From Candidatus Barnesiella excrementigallinarum (GTDB lineage Bacteria > Bacteroidota > Bacteroidia > Bacteroidales > Barnesiellaceae): 64,000 bases of DNA. The notes under the pieces are model-generated. The model did no database searches and was not told the DNA's origin. It saw nothing but the letters and a program-made list of their open reading frames with translations. The stretch is from the NCBI GenBank assembly GCA_019114445.1, contig DXFL01000020.1, positions 108,395 to 172,394 on the forward strand, in the 5' to 3' direction. Shown in pieces: positions 38,201-44,814 of the stretch. Made by a program: the position numbers and the translations under genes. The stretch's first letter is position 1, and every line of letters begins with the position of its first letter.

Positions 38201-38964
38201 TAAAACTCGATACGCCGCTTCGCCTTAACTCGGACCGTATACTTAGGGTTGTAATTTATGTGGAACACAATGAAATTTCGGTTCCTCTCGGTTATGACGA
38301 AGGCCCTGCTAAGACAGGCCGAGGCGATTTATATTCGGCAGACGGTGTGACTTGGGAGACACTTACCGATAACGATATCGATGGTAACTGGAATATTACG
38401 CTTTTGTTAAAGGCTTATGCCGACGACAGCAATATGGCCTCCCAGTCGATTGAGCAGCCGCAATTCGTAACGTCTCGCGAAAGAATGGGTGCACGTGAGC
38501 AATTGCGCACCTTGTCCGTTCCCGAGGCAACCTCGTCGCTCTTCGCTTTCGATGGATATAATGTTTATTGCAATGGCGAAAGCCTTACCGATGCTCCTAT
38601 TTCGGAGACGACTTATATCGACCGTGAGAAGAGAAATGCTGGTTATTACGAATACCAAGTTAAGGCTGTTTATGCTGGTTATGGCGAGGTAGGTTCGAAT
38701 ATCGTTCGTATTATGACGACGAGTGGTATAGACGATATAAATGGTGCTGGGGTGAGCATTACGGCCGCCGAGGGTAACATCTATATCACCGGCCTTGCAG
38801 CCGGAGAGCCGGTATTTGTGTATGACTTGGCTGGACGTATGATTGCCGCAGCCGTATCGAATGGCGACAGAACGCTTTGCATGAATATGTCGGCTGTGCC
38901 CGAAGGGGTCTATGTCGTTCGTACAACGGCTAAGACAGCCAAATTGTGTGTGACAAAACGCTAA
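32281..38964 (+). CDS. Giant secreted mosaic protein (jelly-roll, FN3-like and propeller segments) with T9SS tail
   Basis: A 2227-residue protein with a signal peptide (1-22). Approximate order: choice-of-anchor J/cleaved-adhesin jelly roll (84-270), FN3-like unit (281-336), second jelly roll (341-500), carboxypeptidase-regulatory-like domain (502-590), propeller-like segment (630-875), FN3-like unit (942-1032), lectin-like beta domain (1058-1220), FN3-like unit, second propeller-like segment (1320-1560), FN3-like unit, third jelly roll (1650-1800), FN3-like unit, a second copy of the lectin-like domain (1875-2047), sixth FN3-like unit, and a T9SS tail (VYDLAGRMIAAAV, then GVYVVRT). The six FN3-like units share GYxVYRDGxKxNxE and YxYxVxAVY. 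It starts 14 bases after the protease and is probably co-transcribed. Function unknown; surface adhesion or glycan binding is likely. Confidence 0.85.
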   Translation: MMKRIGYFLLALMSVATIGLLANDSVEKVKPKFIAPPPAAQYWEAPVRQSLSGTDDGIPDGLHVVGIDNKMVTLQWNNPEPMDGYFDDFEGHSDFVINSPGSVGWDYLDIDNANTYTWSATSFPNQGAKMSFIVFNVAETSPSVADYLDVKPYSGNKMLVAFSSLDMPNNDYIISPELSFTEDFQVSFRARSYTNKYGLERIRVGYSTTGKRASDFVWVSEGDYEEVPAAWTLKSYSIPKEAKYVTVNCVSDEAFMLFIDDLFVGSNWVRPRANAARKLVGFNLYRNSTKVNTELLTEMVYTDEVPDYGDYTYSVTAVYSDESESAYSEMLAVNVPDIRLLPFEDDFSSWVLDEDKWSTPVDEKGNPSKWDIDYYTYGLVDPCAAYQYSSLVNYSQSLITRELHTTNRSNTYLRFDLRMLNYESETGDTLSVEVSCDNNVWLEVGTFLNDEGTYSWRQELLNLSPYLTDDLFRIRFRAHGADARYIDYWYVDDVKVWNPQWTTAQLTVETGGAPFANCPVLITGEKGCRQEVVSGSDGVISFSQIEIDNYTVSVDVVGYNIYKGEWNVSASGTNNHTITVTRPNLSLSTINLQDDLAVEEKANHTVTITNSGDGEALWRLQQEPAVGSGDISNRFNLQQSFNASGDLQSAVVFDGEYFYTSSWYNIGKFYKYDRNGEFIEEFEVEGMYYKLDDMAFDGTYFYGSDDKNFIYQLDLRNKRLVKTITIVDEPNINIAHIAYDPRTDEFWAGASNTICRINREGHITVALHNISDTEDLDVYGSAYDNITPGGPYLWFSHEEMSYNGVDYIVLRQYNLNTRRLTTVKHEVTDLPDYQHIYMTYGAGIEATTSLVDGTLSLVGIMEQSPARIYVYELCRVDEWLSYSPKVGVLQPGESQEITVSYDARNGVLGESYSTDLKVYSIPELDADCSMEVGYNVSSVCATPRPIGLTAACVDDVNVSLAWENNESASTPSGYYVYRDGVKLNAEPVEELTYLDCNVIRGGYYYSVTALYGDQESNPSDSVYVDMLVGAPYFVPTDLSAIVEKNKTVTLSWEKPGTVRQNEAILRYDNGAFSSGVGLTDGGFFFVGVKWSLDDLVEYRGMSIDKVGLYVNDICTALSLRIYQDGKSIKTQTVNLANIRYGEFNTIELNSPVTIERGHEYMVAFLVYHDAGVLPIGMDDGTAVEGMSNVISTDGINWTTCRRMSCGTGNLNIMAHFAPAESDEEAPVGYDVYRDGSKINAELVADTFYVDEVTEPGVHAYAVKSVYASGGVSDLSSESRVEIIELGEPMAPSQINADVELNSNVRLRWNYPVEGDMKFPVDLNTFKVTTKAGYPEYVSQFRVYKPNELAVASDGEYIYSSLYTTSGGINKYSFDGEYIETIVIDGIDDGIWGLAYDGEYFYATTLESYIYKIDMERHSLVETLTISEIARHIAYIPELDNGRGGFEVGDWESSIFVNKRGGKLATGPVYKGAAGTAYFNGVIYAFEQGYENPYVLVLYDIDTNEIITTYDLGEYAELGAGVGMGAGGLSVVELPNGLTFLALLLQDPTITSRIIFLDPGCLKGVEGYNVYCNGSKVNEELLDHRAFETVLTEPGEYKYAVQTVYIDGSVSPLSSEVTVNIDESGESVVPTDVKAVPATCGYNVNLSFVDPATTIAGIYESAEDMTVDESFVHTGWTNQNGLWKVSAATAYQGEQSLTTGVSDDAMLIIPIENNGNTDKYFSFVARNADDQKGTGRIVVYTSTEEDASTEDFIQYSSISTTEAWQKSKFTLPASVRYVALKHVAGDPVQYIDAISICDEDPEKIYGYYVYRDGVQLNSEAVTSVSYTDYNLLPGTYKYQVSALYKSSAVSELSSEVVVNLDYSNNFQAPGQLSVEQMDEGVRLQWGAPALGDAVSLKWHSGTVHDAAGLPSGGEYFAGVQWTGEQLKAYEHLSLSEVEVYVNQVPDQMFLLVYEGTDLVRMQYVPTIKQYSFNTIKLDTPLRLNSDRILRVVIYVEHNEISVPLGYDEGPAKTGRGDLYSADGVTWETLTDNDIDGNWNITLLLKAYADDSNMASQSIEQPQFVTSRERMGAREQLRTLSVPEATSSLFAFDGYNVYCNGESLTDAPISETTYIDREKRNAGYYEYQVKAVYAGYGEVGSNIVRIMTTSGIDDINGAGVSITAAEGNIYITGLAAGEPVFVYDLAGRMIAAAVSNGDRTLCMNMSAVPEGVYVVRTTAKTAKLCVTKR

Positions 38965-38985
38965 GTAAATAGTGCCCTTACGATT

Positions 38986-39033
38986 GAGCCCCATCGTTTC
39001 CCTAAGTGTGGGAAACGATGGGGCTCTTTTTTT
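38986..39033 (+). terminator. Strong terminator closing the T9SS cargo cluster
   Basis: A perfect 17-base stem (38986-39002 with 39010-39026) with a seven-base loop is followed by seven T residues, 21 bases after the stop of the giant gene. The rest of the gap to 39207 holds no recognisable gene or promoter. Confidence 0.95.
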
Positions 39034-39207
39034 CTCTCAATGGGGAGGGCGTGAGATGGGTGGAAGTAGTGAATAACGGCTGTTGTTATAATTAATATTG
39101 TGTTGCGGTTTGTTGTGTTGTGTCGTGGCTTTTTACGGTGGTATGTCGAACTTGATGTGTGTGGTGTGTTTGGAGATATTTATGTATGAGGCTTTATCCC
39201 CTGTTGT

Positions 39208-39251
39208 AAAAAAAAATAAAGACTGCTCCTTGATTAGAAACAGTCTTTATT
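39208..39251 (-). terminator. Terminator for the minus-strand small lipoprotein gene
   Basis: On the minus strand an 11-base stem (39241-39251 with 39215-39225) runs into nine T residues (39208-39216 read as A on the plus strand). It is about 55 bases beyond the lipoprotein stop. Confidence 0.85.
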
Positions 39252-39304
39252 GAAGAAATAATTCTTCGTTTTTAATCTCTTTTCTTACAGTTGGGTTTTG
39301 TTAT

Positions 39305-39763
39305 TTATTGACCTGTCCAGCTCCAATTTACAGGAGTATATTCCGACGATAGAATAATCACGCCGCTTTCATTTTGAAGTATATCTGTTATAAGGAAGAA
39401 CCCGTAATGGTTTTGTATCCGTGATTCGCTTTCCCAAACTTGATGTACAAAATAAAGATGCGCGAGTTGAGGTATACAGAACGATTCACCTTCTTTTTCG
39501 ATGACGATGTTGTTCAGGTCGACGCTTTCGATGGTTTGTCTTCCCAAGTCGGTAATGGTGGTTATCCGATTTTTCTCGCCCTCTATTTTACCGTTGTTCC
39601 AACTGATGAGAATTGCTTGATTGAGGTATGTCGAGGTTTTTTCGTTATTAATTATACCTCTTGTCCAAATGTTGTTGACATTGGTGTCGTATTCTTTCTC
39701 GCACGACGCTAAGATTGTAACCAAAAATAAGCAGATGGAAATTTGAGAGAATAAATGTTTCAT
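39305..39763 (-). CDS. Small hypothetical lipoprotein
   Basis: A 152-residue protein with a clear lipoprotein signal: basic MKHLF start, hydrophobic stretch and lipobox ILASC. The start at 39763 fits this signal best. In-frame ATGs at 39778 and 39829 would add residues before it. The mature part looks like a compact beta-rich domain (ITTITDLGRQTIESV, FFLITDILQNESGVIIL) ending VNWSWTGQ. I recognise no family. It stands alone between the T9SS cluster and the GlmU-like gene and has its own terminator. The 290 bases upstream (39764-40053) are AT-rich and show no exact promoter match. Confidence 0.7.
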   Translation of the reverse strand: MKHLFSQISICLFLVTILASCEKEYDTNVNNIWTRGIINNEKTSTYLNQAILISWNNGKIEGEKNRITTITDLGRQTIESVDLNNIVIEKEGESFCIPQLAHLYFVHQVWESESRIQNHYGFFLITDILQNESGVIILSSEYTPVNWSWTGQ

Positions 39764-40053
39764 AAAATTATGACGCATTAAATACCCGACTGGTTCTAAA
39801 TTCGGGAGAGTTTGATGAATAAAATTCATAGACTGATATAAAAAACGAAGAACCTAACTTTATTGAACGTGTGTTTTTATTGTATTGTGTGTTTATAAAG
39901 CGCCCCCCAATAATAGTTATCGCTTTTTATATGTCTTAATAAGCTGTAAACTGTTTTTATGTGAATATTTTTTTATTTTATGGCAAATATAATGAAAGTT
40001 CGATATAAAAGCAAGTTTGCTTAAAAAAATTGTGGGAAAGTGTTCTGTAATCT

Positions 40054-41247
40054 TTATTTTAATTGTTCGGCCTGATTATAAATCGCTTCGAAAATGGTTT
40101 TGTCGGCCTCGGTGAGTGCCCGTCCGCGGCGCGCCATCATTTTTTCGGCGATGGCATAGAACTTGGGGAGTTGCACATCGGTGAATCCGGCGGTCCCTCC
40201 TTCGCTGAACGAGGCAACGAAGTTGCGTGGGAATCCGGCTCCGTGTATGTTTACGCCTACGCCTACGACGGTGGCTGTATTGAACATGGTGTTGATACCC
40301 GCTTTGGAATGGTCGCCCATGATGAGCCCGCAAAATTGCAGGTGAGTGCGTAGGAATCGGCGGGTGGGGTAGTTCCACAGTTTTATTTCGCTGTAATCGT
40401 TTTTGAGGTTCGAGGCTACGGCTCCGGCACCTAAATTGCACCATTCGCCTATGACGGCATTACCCAAGAAACCATCGTGTGCTTTGTTGGAGTATCCGAA
40501 CATTACTACGTTGTTCAATTCCCCACCTACTTTACAGTAAGGCCCCAGAGTGGTGGCTCCGTAGATTTTGGATCCCATGTTGACGTATGCGTGTTCGCAA
40601 GCAGCGAAGGGGGCACGAATGCAACTTCCCTCCATCACTTCGCTGTCGTGTCCCAAGTATATGGGACCATTGGTAACATTGAAGATGGCGCATTCGGCTT
40701 TGGCTCCGGGTTCGAGAAATATTTTGGGAGAACCGTCGGGATAATAAGGATCGCCGATAATATGGTTCGATTCGCTCAACTTTTCGCTGGTACGGCCGGC
40801 GGTAATCAGTTTGAAGTCGGCTTCGAGACATTCTCCGTTTTGCAGGAAAATGTCGTAGAGGTGTCGGATACAATGAGGCGCTTGTATACAGTCGATCGTG
40901 CGGGTATATTGTTTGTGGTTGAAATCGGCTTCGTTTCCTCTGAAAGCGATAAGTTCCTCTTCGTGCAGGATTGCTTCGCCGGAATTTAGATTGGAGATTT
41001 GCTCCGATAGAGAGCGGTCCGGCAGGATATGGCTTGCCACGAAAACATTGTCGGTGGCGTATGTGGCCGGATACTTGGCGGCCATATATTCGGGTGTCAG
41101 GTAGGAGTAATTGCCGGGAAGGTAACGTTCCCATTTCTCCCGTATGGTGAGAATACCTATTCGAATGTCCGAAACCGGACGGGTAAAGGCCAGCGGCAAA
41201 AGTTCGAAGTGCTGCTGTTCGCTGTCGAAAAGAATAATATTTTTCAT
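40054..41247 (-). CDS. GlmU-like protein (left-handed beta-helix; putative sugar nucleotidyltransferase)
   Basis: A 397-residue protein of the Bacteroidetes GlmU-related group. The N-terminal half (IILFDSEQQHFELLPLAFTRPVSDIRIG) resembles a nucleotidyltransferase fold, but it lacks the usual LAAGxGTR nucleotide-binding signature. The C-terminal half is a left-handed beta-helix of hexapeptides (AKAECAIFNVTNGPIYLGHDSEV in parts, GSKIYGATTLGPYCKVGGE, NAVIGEWCNLGAGAVASNLKND). That half ends in the acyltransferase-like NTATVVGVGVNIHG. It may act on UDP-sugar precursors. The start at 41247 is chosen over 41274 because a complete promoter ends just upstream. Substrates are unknown. Confidence 0.82.
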   Translation of the reverse strand: MKNIILFDSEQQHFELLPLAFTRPVSDIRIGILTIREKWERYLPGNYSYLTPEYMAAKYPATYATDNVFVASHILPDRSLSEQISNLNSGEAILHEEELIAFRGNEADFNHKQYTRTIDCIQAPHCIRHLYDIFLQNGECLEADFKLITAGRTSEKLSESNHIIGDPYYPDGSPKIFLEPGAKAECAIFNVTNGPIYLGHDSEVMEGSCIRAPFAACEHAYVNMGSKIYGATTLGPYCKVGGELNNVVMFGYSNKAHDGFLGNAVIGEWCNLGAGAVASNLKNDYSEIKLWNYPTRRFLRTHLQFCGLIMGDHSKAGINTMFNTATVVGVGVNIHGAGFPRNFVASFSEGGTAGFTDVQLPKFYAIAEKMMARRGRALTEADKTIFEAIYNQAEQLK

Positions 41248-41271
41248 AATGATGAGTGTATAAAGATAGAC

Positions 41272-41303
41272 CAAAGGTAGTGTAATTCTTATGTAAAATC
41301 AAA
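41272..41303 (-). promoter_or_regulatory. Promoter of the GlmU-like gene
   Basis: On the minus strand TTTG (41300-41303) is separated by exactly 20 bases from TACCTTTG (41272-41279). This is a full match to the Bacteroidetes housekeeping promoter, 24 bases from the ATG at 41247. Confidence 0.85.
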
Positions 41304-41418
41304 ATATTAGGGGTTCTATTCGATTTTTGCGTTTCTTATTTGACAAAGGGCAGAGAAGTCATAGCCTGCCCGTTGAACAAATGATGTTGAATAGTCGTTT
41401 ATGCAAAAAAAGAGAGAT

Positions 41419-41664
41419 ATGGAAAAGAATCGTTTTGTACAGTTGGTTGCCGATATGTTGTATCGCACGAATCGGGAGAGTGTGAGGTTGGAAACTCCTT
41501 ACAAAAGTTTGAAAGAGTGGAATTTTTTATTTGAAGTCTCTTTGGCGATGATGCTCAAAGAAGAGTATCATGTAGAGGTTACTCCCGAGGATTTTTATGC
41601 GACGGGAACTCTCGAAGAGTTGTTCCAGCGGGTATGTGCTCCACACTTGGCCGGTAAAAATTAA
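41419..41664 (+). CDS. Acyl-carrier-like protein lacking the phosphopantetheine serine
   Basis: An 81-residue helical protein with the spacing of an acyl or peptidyl carrier protein. It has an N-terminal helix FVQLVADMLY, the helix-2 entry SLKEWNFLFEVSLAMMLKEEY, then VEVTPEDFYATGTLEELFQRV. In true carriers helix 2 begins with W-D-S-L, and Ser carries 4'-phosphopantetheine. Here it reads W-N-F-L, with Phe36 in the serine position, so the arm cannot be attached. The frame is intact and 26 bases separate it from the asparagine-synthetase-like gene, so the two probably form an operon. The ATG at 41401 is an alternative start adding six residues. It may act as a binding or regulatory partner. Confidence 0.7.
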   Translation: MEKNRFVQLVADMLYRTNRESVRLETPYKSLKEWNFLFEVSLAMMLKEEYHVEVTPEDFYATGTLEELFQRVCAPHLAGKN

Positions 41665-41690
41665 GGCAACGACAAGGAAGGAGGACGGTT

Positions 41691-43379
41691 ATGTGCGGCT
41701 TGTCGGGAATAGTAGGGGAAGTGGAACTTATGGAATCCTTGCTGCGCGGTATGGCCGAGGCTCAAAATCATCGGGGACGAGAGTGCTTTCGCACTTGGAT
41801 CTCTTCTTTTGTCGATGCCCGGATAGGGTTGGCGCACAATCGCATGAATACCATCGATCCGGTTGAGGCTTCGCAACAGCCTTTCGACGATTTGGATACG
41901 GGTTTGGTGGTTATGTTGGACGGCGAGGTGTTCAATTATGACGATATACGCAAGTTGCTGGCGAGCCGTTACCGGTTTACGACTCGGGGAATGTGCGAGG
42001 TGATTGCTAAGGCCTACGACTGTTGGGGGGATAGTTGTTTCGACCGTTTCGAAGGCTATTTCTCTATTGTAATTTACAACCGTTGGGCCGACGATTTGTT
42101 GTTGTGTCGCGACCGATTTGGTGTGAAACCTTTGTACTATGCCACGTGGCGGGGCAATCTGTTTTTTGCTTCCGAGATAAAGGCTCTTTTTGCAGGAGGT
42201 ATTCGCCCCCTTTTGTCGGCCGAACGATGGGCGAGCTATCTGGCGTATTCTACCTATGGCAGTCCGTATGAGACTTTTTGGGAGGGTGTACATCAGCTCC
42301 CGTCGGGATTCTTGTTACACTATAATGGATATTCGCTGATAGAAAAACGGTGGTACGAATTTGAAAAGCGAGTGGCATTGTGGCGTGAAGAGGCTTCCGA
42401 ATATTTGTCGGAGTTCTTTTTGGAACAGATGCATCGCAGTGTGGGATACAGTTTGATGGGCGATATGATGAAAGGCCTTTCGTTGAACGGGACTTTGGAG
42501 TCGGCTTTGTATCTTGCTTTGATGAAGGGAGAACGCACCCCGAGGCATTTGAAAAGCTATATGCACTATCGTGGGAAACTGCATCGCAGTAGCGTGTTGT
42601 GGAGCGCCGAAATGTTGTCGGAGACGCCTTTCCCGATGGAACAGGTGAAAATTACGAGATCCATGTTGTTGAAAGAACTCGACTATTTGGCCCGATGGCA
42701 AGAGGAGCCTGTCGACGGGTTGAGTACGGTTACCTATTCGGCATTTTTACGAGTTATGCACAAGCGAGGCCTTTCGGTGCTTAGTGGAGGTTGGGGGCTT
42801 TCTCATTTCTTGGAAGGAGATTCTTTGCCGGGAGACCGTTTTACCCCGTTAGTCCCGTCAGAAGTCTTGTCGGTCGATTTTCGACAACTGGCTCGTAAAA
42901 CCGAGTACCGGCATCTTTTCGATTCGGAGCACAACCATTTAAGATGTTGCGAACTCTGTTATGAGCGAATACCACACTTGCTGAGAAGCATGGATAAAAT
43001 GAGTATGTATTATGGCATACAAACGAGGAATGCTTTTTTGAACCACAATTTAATAGAGATTGCCTTTGCTTTGACCGAGGGGGAGTCGGGTCGAAACCGC
43101 CGGATTTGGTTTGCAAACAATATCGTAGCACCTTTGCTCCCCGGGGGAGTGAGGCTTGCCCCGGCAGTCGAAGATGTAGAGTTGTATGAAATACCCGTGG
43201 AGCTGAAACATTGGGCCGACGAATCGGTGTTGGAGCTTCGCTATGGACGAGTAGCCGGGTGGTTCGATTTCCCTCGGTTGGAGAAGGCTTGGAAAAGTAT
43301 GGGCTCCGAGATTTTTGCCGACCCGGTGAAGGCATGGAAACTCCTCTCCCTAACCCTGCAATTGAAAAGTCTGCCTTGA
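41691..43379 (+). CDS. Asparagine-synthetase-like protein with degenerate catalytic motifs (likely pseudoenzyme)
   Basis: A 562-residue protein with the two-domain layout of glutamine-dependent asparagine synthetases. The N-terminal MCGLSGIVG keeps the catalytic Cys2. However, the oxyanion Asn of NGE is Asp77 (LDGEVFNYD), and the glutamine-binding SDTE motif reads GMCE (100-103). In the synthetase domain the ATP-pyrophosphatase loop SGGLDS is NGTLES (266-271). The downstream GxGADE motif is replaced by GGWGLSHF, and the SLExR segment reads GIQTR. The frame is complete and the fold-defining regions are kept (RDRFGVKPLYY, FASEIKALF). It probably lost asparagine synthesis and took another role with the carrier-like protein upstream. 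Altered chemistry is possible and cannot be excluded. Confidence 0.8.
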   Translation: MCGLSGIVGEVELMESLLRGMAEAQNHRGRECFRTWISSFVDARIGLAHNRMNTIDPVEASQQPFDDLDTGLVVMLDGEVFNYDDIRKLLASRYRFTTRGMCEVIAKAYDCWGDSCFDRFEGYFSIVIYNRWADDLLLCRDRFGVKPLYYATWRGNLFFASEIKALFAGGIRPLLSAERWASYLAYSTYGSPYETFWEGVHQLPSGFLLHYNGYSLIEKRWYEFEKRVALWREEASEYLSEFFLEQMHRSVGYSLMGDMMKGLSLNGTLESALYLALMKGERTPRHLKSYMHYRGKLHRSSVLWSAEMLSETPFPMEQVKITRSMLLKELDYLARWQEEPVDGLSTVTYSAFLRVMHKRGLSVLSGGWGLSHFLEGDSLPGDRFTPLVPSEVLSVDFRQLARKTEYRHLFDSEHNHLRCCELCYERIPHLLRSMDKMSMYYGIQTRNAFLNHNLIEIAFALTEGESGRNRRIWFANNIVAPLLPGGVRLAPAVEDVELYEIPVELKHWADESVLELRYGRVAGWFDFPRLEKAWKSMGSEIFADPVKAWKLLSLTLQLKSLP

Positions 43380-43392
43380 AAGGAGCATAAAA

Positions 43393-43424
43393 TTTGTTTA
43401 GGCTTTTGGTTTACATTACCTTTG
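43393..43424 (+). promoter_or_regulatory. Promoter of rmlC
   Basis: TTTG (43393-43396), exactly 20 bases, then TACCTTTG (43417-43424), 20 bases before the ATG at 43445. It begins 13 bases after the stop of the asparagine-synthetase-like gene, so rmlC can be expressed independently of it. Confidence 0.88.
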
Positions 43425-43444
43425 CAAGAGCTAAAACAATCTTT

Positions 43445-43993
43445 ATGAAATTCATAGAGCTGAAATTAAAGGGCGCTTTTCTTATAGAGCCTCAAATATT
43501 TGGCGATAGCCGGGGCTATTTTATGGAGAGCTATAAAAAGGAGCTTTTCGATAAGAATATAGGGGCGGTAGAGTTTATCCAAGACAATGAGTCGCGGTCG
43601 AGCTATGGCGTAGTGCGCGGTCTCCATTTCCAACGGGGACGCTGGTCGCAAGCCAAATTGGTGCGGGTAACTCAGGGGCAAGTTTATGATGTGATTGTGG
43701 ACTTGCGTCGTTCTTCACCCACTTTCGGAGAGTATATAGGGGTTGAACTTTCGGACGAAAATAAGCGCCAACTGTTTGTCCCTCGCGGATTTGCTCACGG
43801 TTTTGCCGTATTGAGCGAAACGGCTCAGTTCTGTTACAAGGTAGACAATGTGTATGCTCCGCAAGAGGAGGTAACTTTGCTGTATAACGACCCTCGTGTG
43901 GGGGTACAATGGCCCGTCAAGCCCGAAGATATATTGCTTTCGGAGAAAGATAGGAAGGGCCTCCCGTTTGCCGAGATCGAACCCTTTGAGTAA
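43445..43993 (+). CDS. rmlC: dTDP-4-dehydrorhamnose 3,5-epimerase
   Basis: A 182-residue cupin enzyme that epimerises dTDP-4-dehydro-6-deoxyglucose at C3 and C5, the third step of dTDP-L-rhamnose synthesis for surface glycans. The family core is present: FGDSRGYFMESY, VEFIQDNESRSSYGVVRGLHFQ with the catalytic His (given in parts), VIVDLRRSSPTFGEY, FVPRGFAHGF and YKVDNVYAP, containing the active-site Asp/Tyr. The start at 43445 is chosen because an upstream TTG at 43394 falls inside the promoter. rmlA, rmlB and rmlD are not in the window. It might supply rhamnose to the glycan module at 10-15 kb, but nothing here shows that directly. Confidence 0.94.
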   Translation: MKFIELKLKGAFLIEPQIFGDSRGYFMESYKKELFDKNIGAVEFIQDNESRSSYGVVRGLHFQRGRWSQAKLVRVTQGQVYDVIVDLRRSSPTFGEYIGVELSDENKRQLFVPRGFAHGFAVLSETAQFCYKVDNVYAPQEEVTLLYNDPRVGVQWPVKPEDILLSEKDRKGLPFAEIEPFE

Positions 43994-44068
43994 GCGGGTA
44001 GAAAATAATGGCTTGTGCCAAACTATTTATGGCACAAAGAGAAAAACACGAAAAATAATTCCAATATG

Positions 44069-44100
44069 TTTGGTTTTTAATGATTTAGTGATTATCTTTG
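44069..44100 (+). promoter_or_regulatory. Promoter of the str-S10-spc-alpha cluster
   Basis: TTTG (44069-44072), exactly 20 bases, then TATCTTTG (44093-44100). Transcription should begin near 44107, leaving a leader of about 135 bases before rpsL. No other promoter of this strength was found up to 62.2 kb, so it may drive the entire ribosomal cluster. Confidence 0.88.
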
Positions 44101-44242
44101 CACCACTTTTGATGCCGTAAAAGGTCAATATTTTTATATAATCGATTGATTGTGTGAAAGTAATGGCCAATTTTGGTGTCTTGGACTAAGAGAAAATAAA
44201 AGGAATTTATAAGTAAAAGATTTTTTAAAAAAGTTCTAAGAA

Positions 44243-44647
44243 ATGCCTACGATTCAACAATTAGTAAGAAAAGGACGGGTTGTATTGGAAGACAAGAGTA
44301 AATCTCCCGCATTGGATTCATGTCCTCAAAGACGTGGCGTTTGTGTGAGAGTTTACACGACGACTCCTAAGAAACCTAACTCTGCCATGCGTAAAGTAGC
44401 TCGTGTGCGTTTGACCAACGGAAAAGAGGTGAACTCTTATATCCCCGGTGAAGGCCACAACTTGCAAGAGCACTCTATCGTACTCGTACGTGGCGGTCGT
44501 GTAAAAGACCTCCCCGGTGTTCGTTATCACATCGTTCGTGGTACATTGGATACAGCCGGTGTGGGTGGCCGTACACAACGTCGCTCGAAATATGGCGCAA
44601 AGAGACCGAAACCAGGAGCTGCACCTGCTGCAAAGGGTAAAAAATAA
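44243..44647 (+). CDS. rpsL: Ribosomal protein S12
   Basis: A 134-residue small-subunit protein at the decoding centre. The conserved [17 protein letters not shown] loop carries the wild-type Lys associated with streptomycin sensitivity. [24 protein letters not shown] is split by the second conserved loop, and the C-terminal tail [15 protein letters not shown] is a lineage-type extension. It is the first gene of the cluster and is followed by a 167-base gap with two hairpins before rpsG. Confidence 0.98.
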   Translation: MPTIQQLVRKGRVVLEDKSKSPALDSCPQRRGVCVRVYTTTPKKPNSAMRKVARVRLTNGKEVNSYIPGEGHNLQEHSIVLVRGGRVKDLPGVRYHIVRGTLDTAGVGGRTQRRSKYGAKRPKPGAAPAAKGKK

Positions 44648-44814
44648 TCATCGCCCTTTCGAAAAATTCAGCAAAGAGAATTAAAGAATTAGTGTCAAAC
44701 ACTGGTTCGCGTTTATTGGATAGGCTGATTGGGTTGAGTAAATGAAATCGGCGGATTTCATTGAAGATGTAAAGAACAGCAACCAAAAACAAGAACGACA
44801 ATTATTGTAAAAAA
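44648..44814 (+). promoter_or_regulatory. rpsL-rpsG intercistronic region with hairpins (candidate S7 control site)
   Basis: This is the longest gap inside the ribosomal cluster (167 bases). It holds a 9-base perfect stem (44741-44749 with 44754-44762) with a GGCG tetraloop, and a shorter AGTGT/ACACT hairpin near 44690. In Escherichia coli ribosomal protein S7 represses its operon by binding the equivalent gap. Placement is the same here, but binding is only inferred. Confidence 0.45.

Noticed and set aside
41691..43379. Annotating the gene as functional asnB
   Set aside because: The ATP-pyrophosphatase and glutamine-binding motifs are replaced, so asparagine synthesis should not be claimed.
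43394..43444. TTG start for rmlC
   Set aside because: The extension overlaps the promoter. The ATG at 43445 matches the family start.
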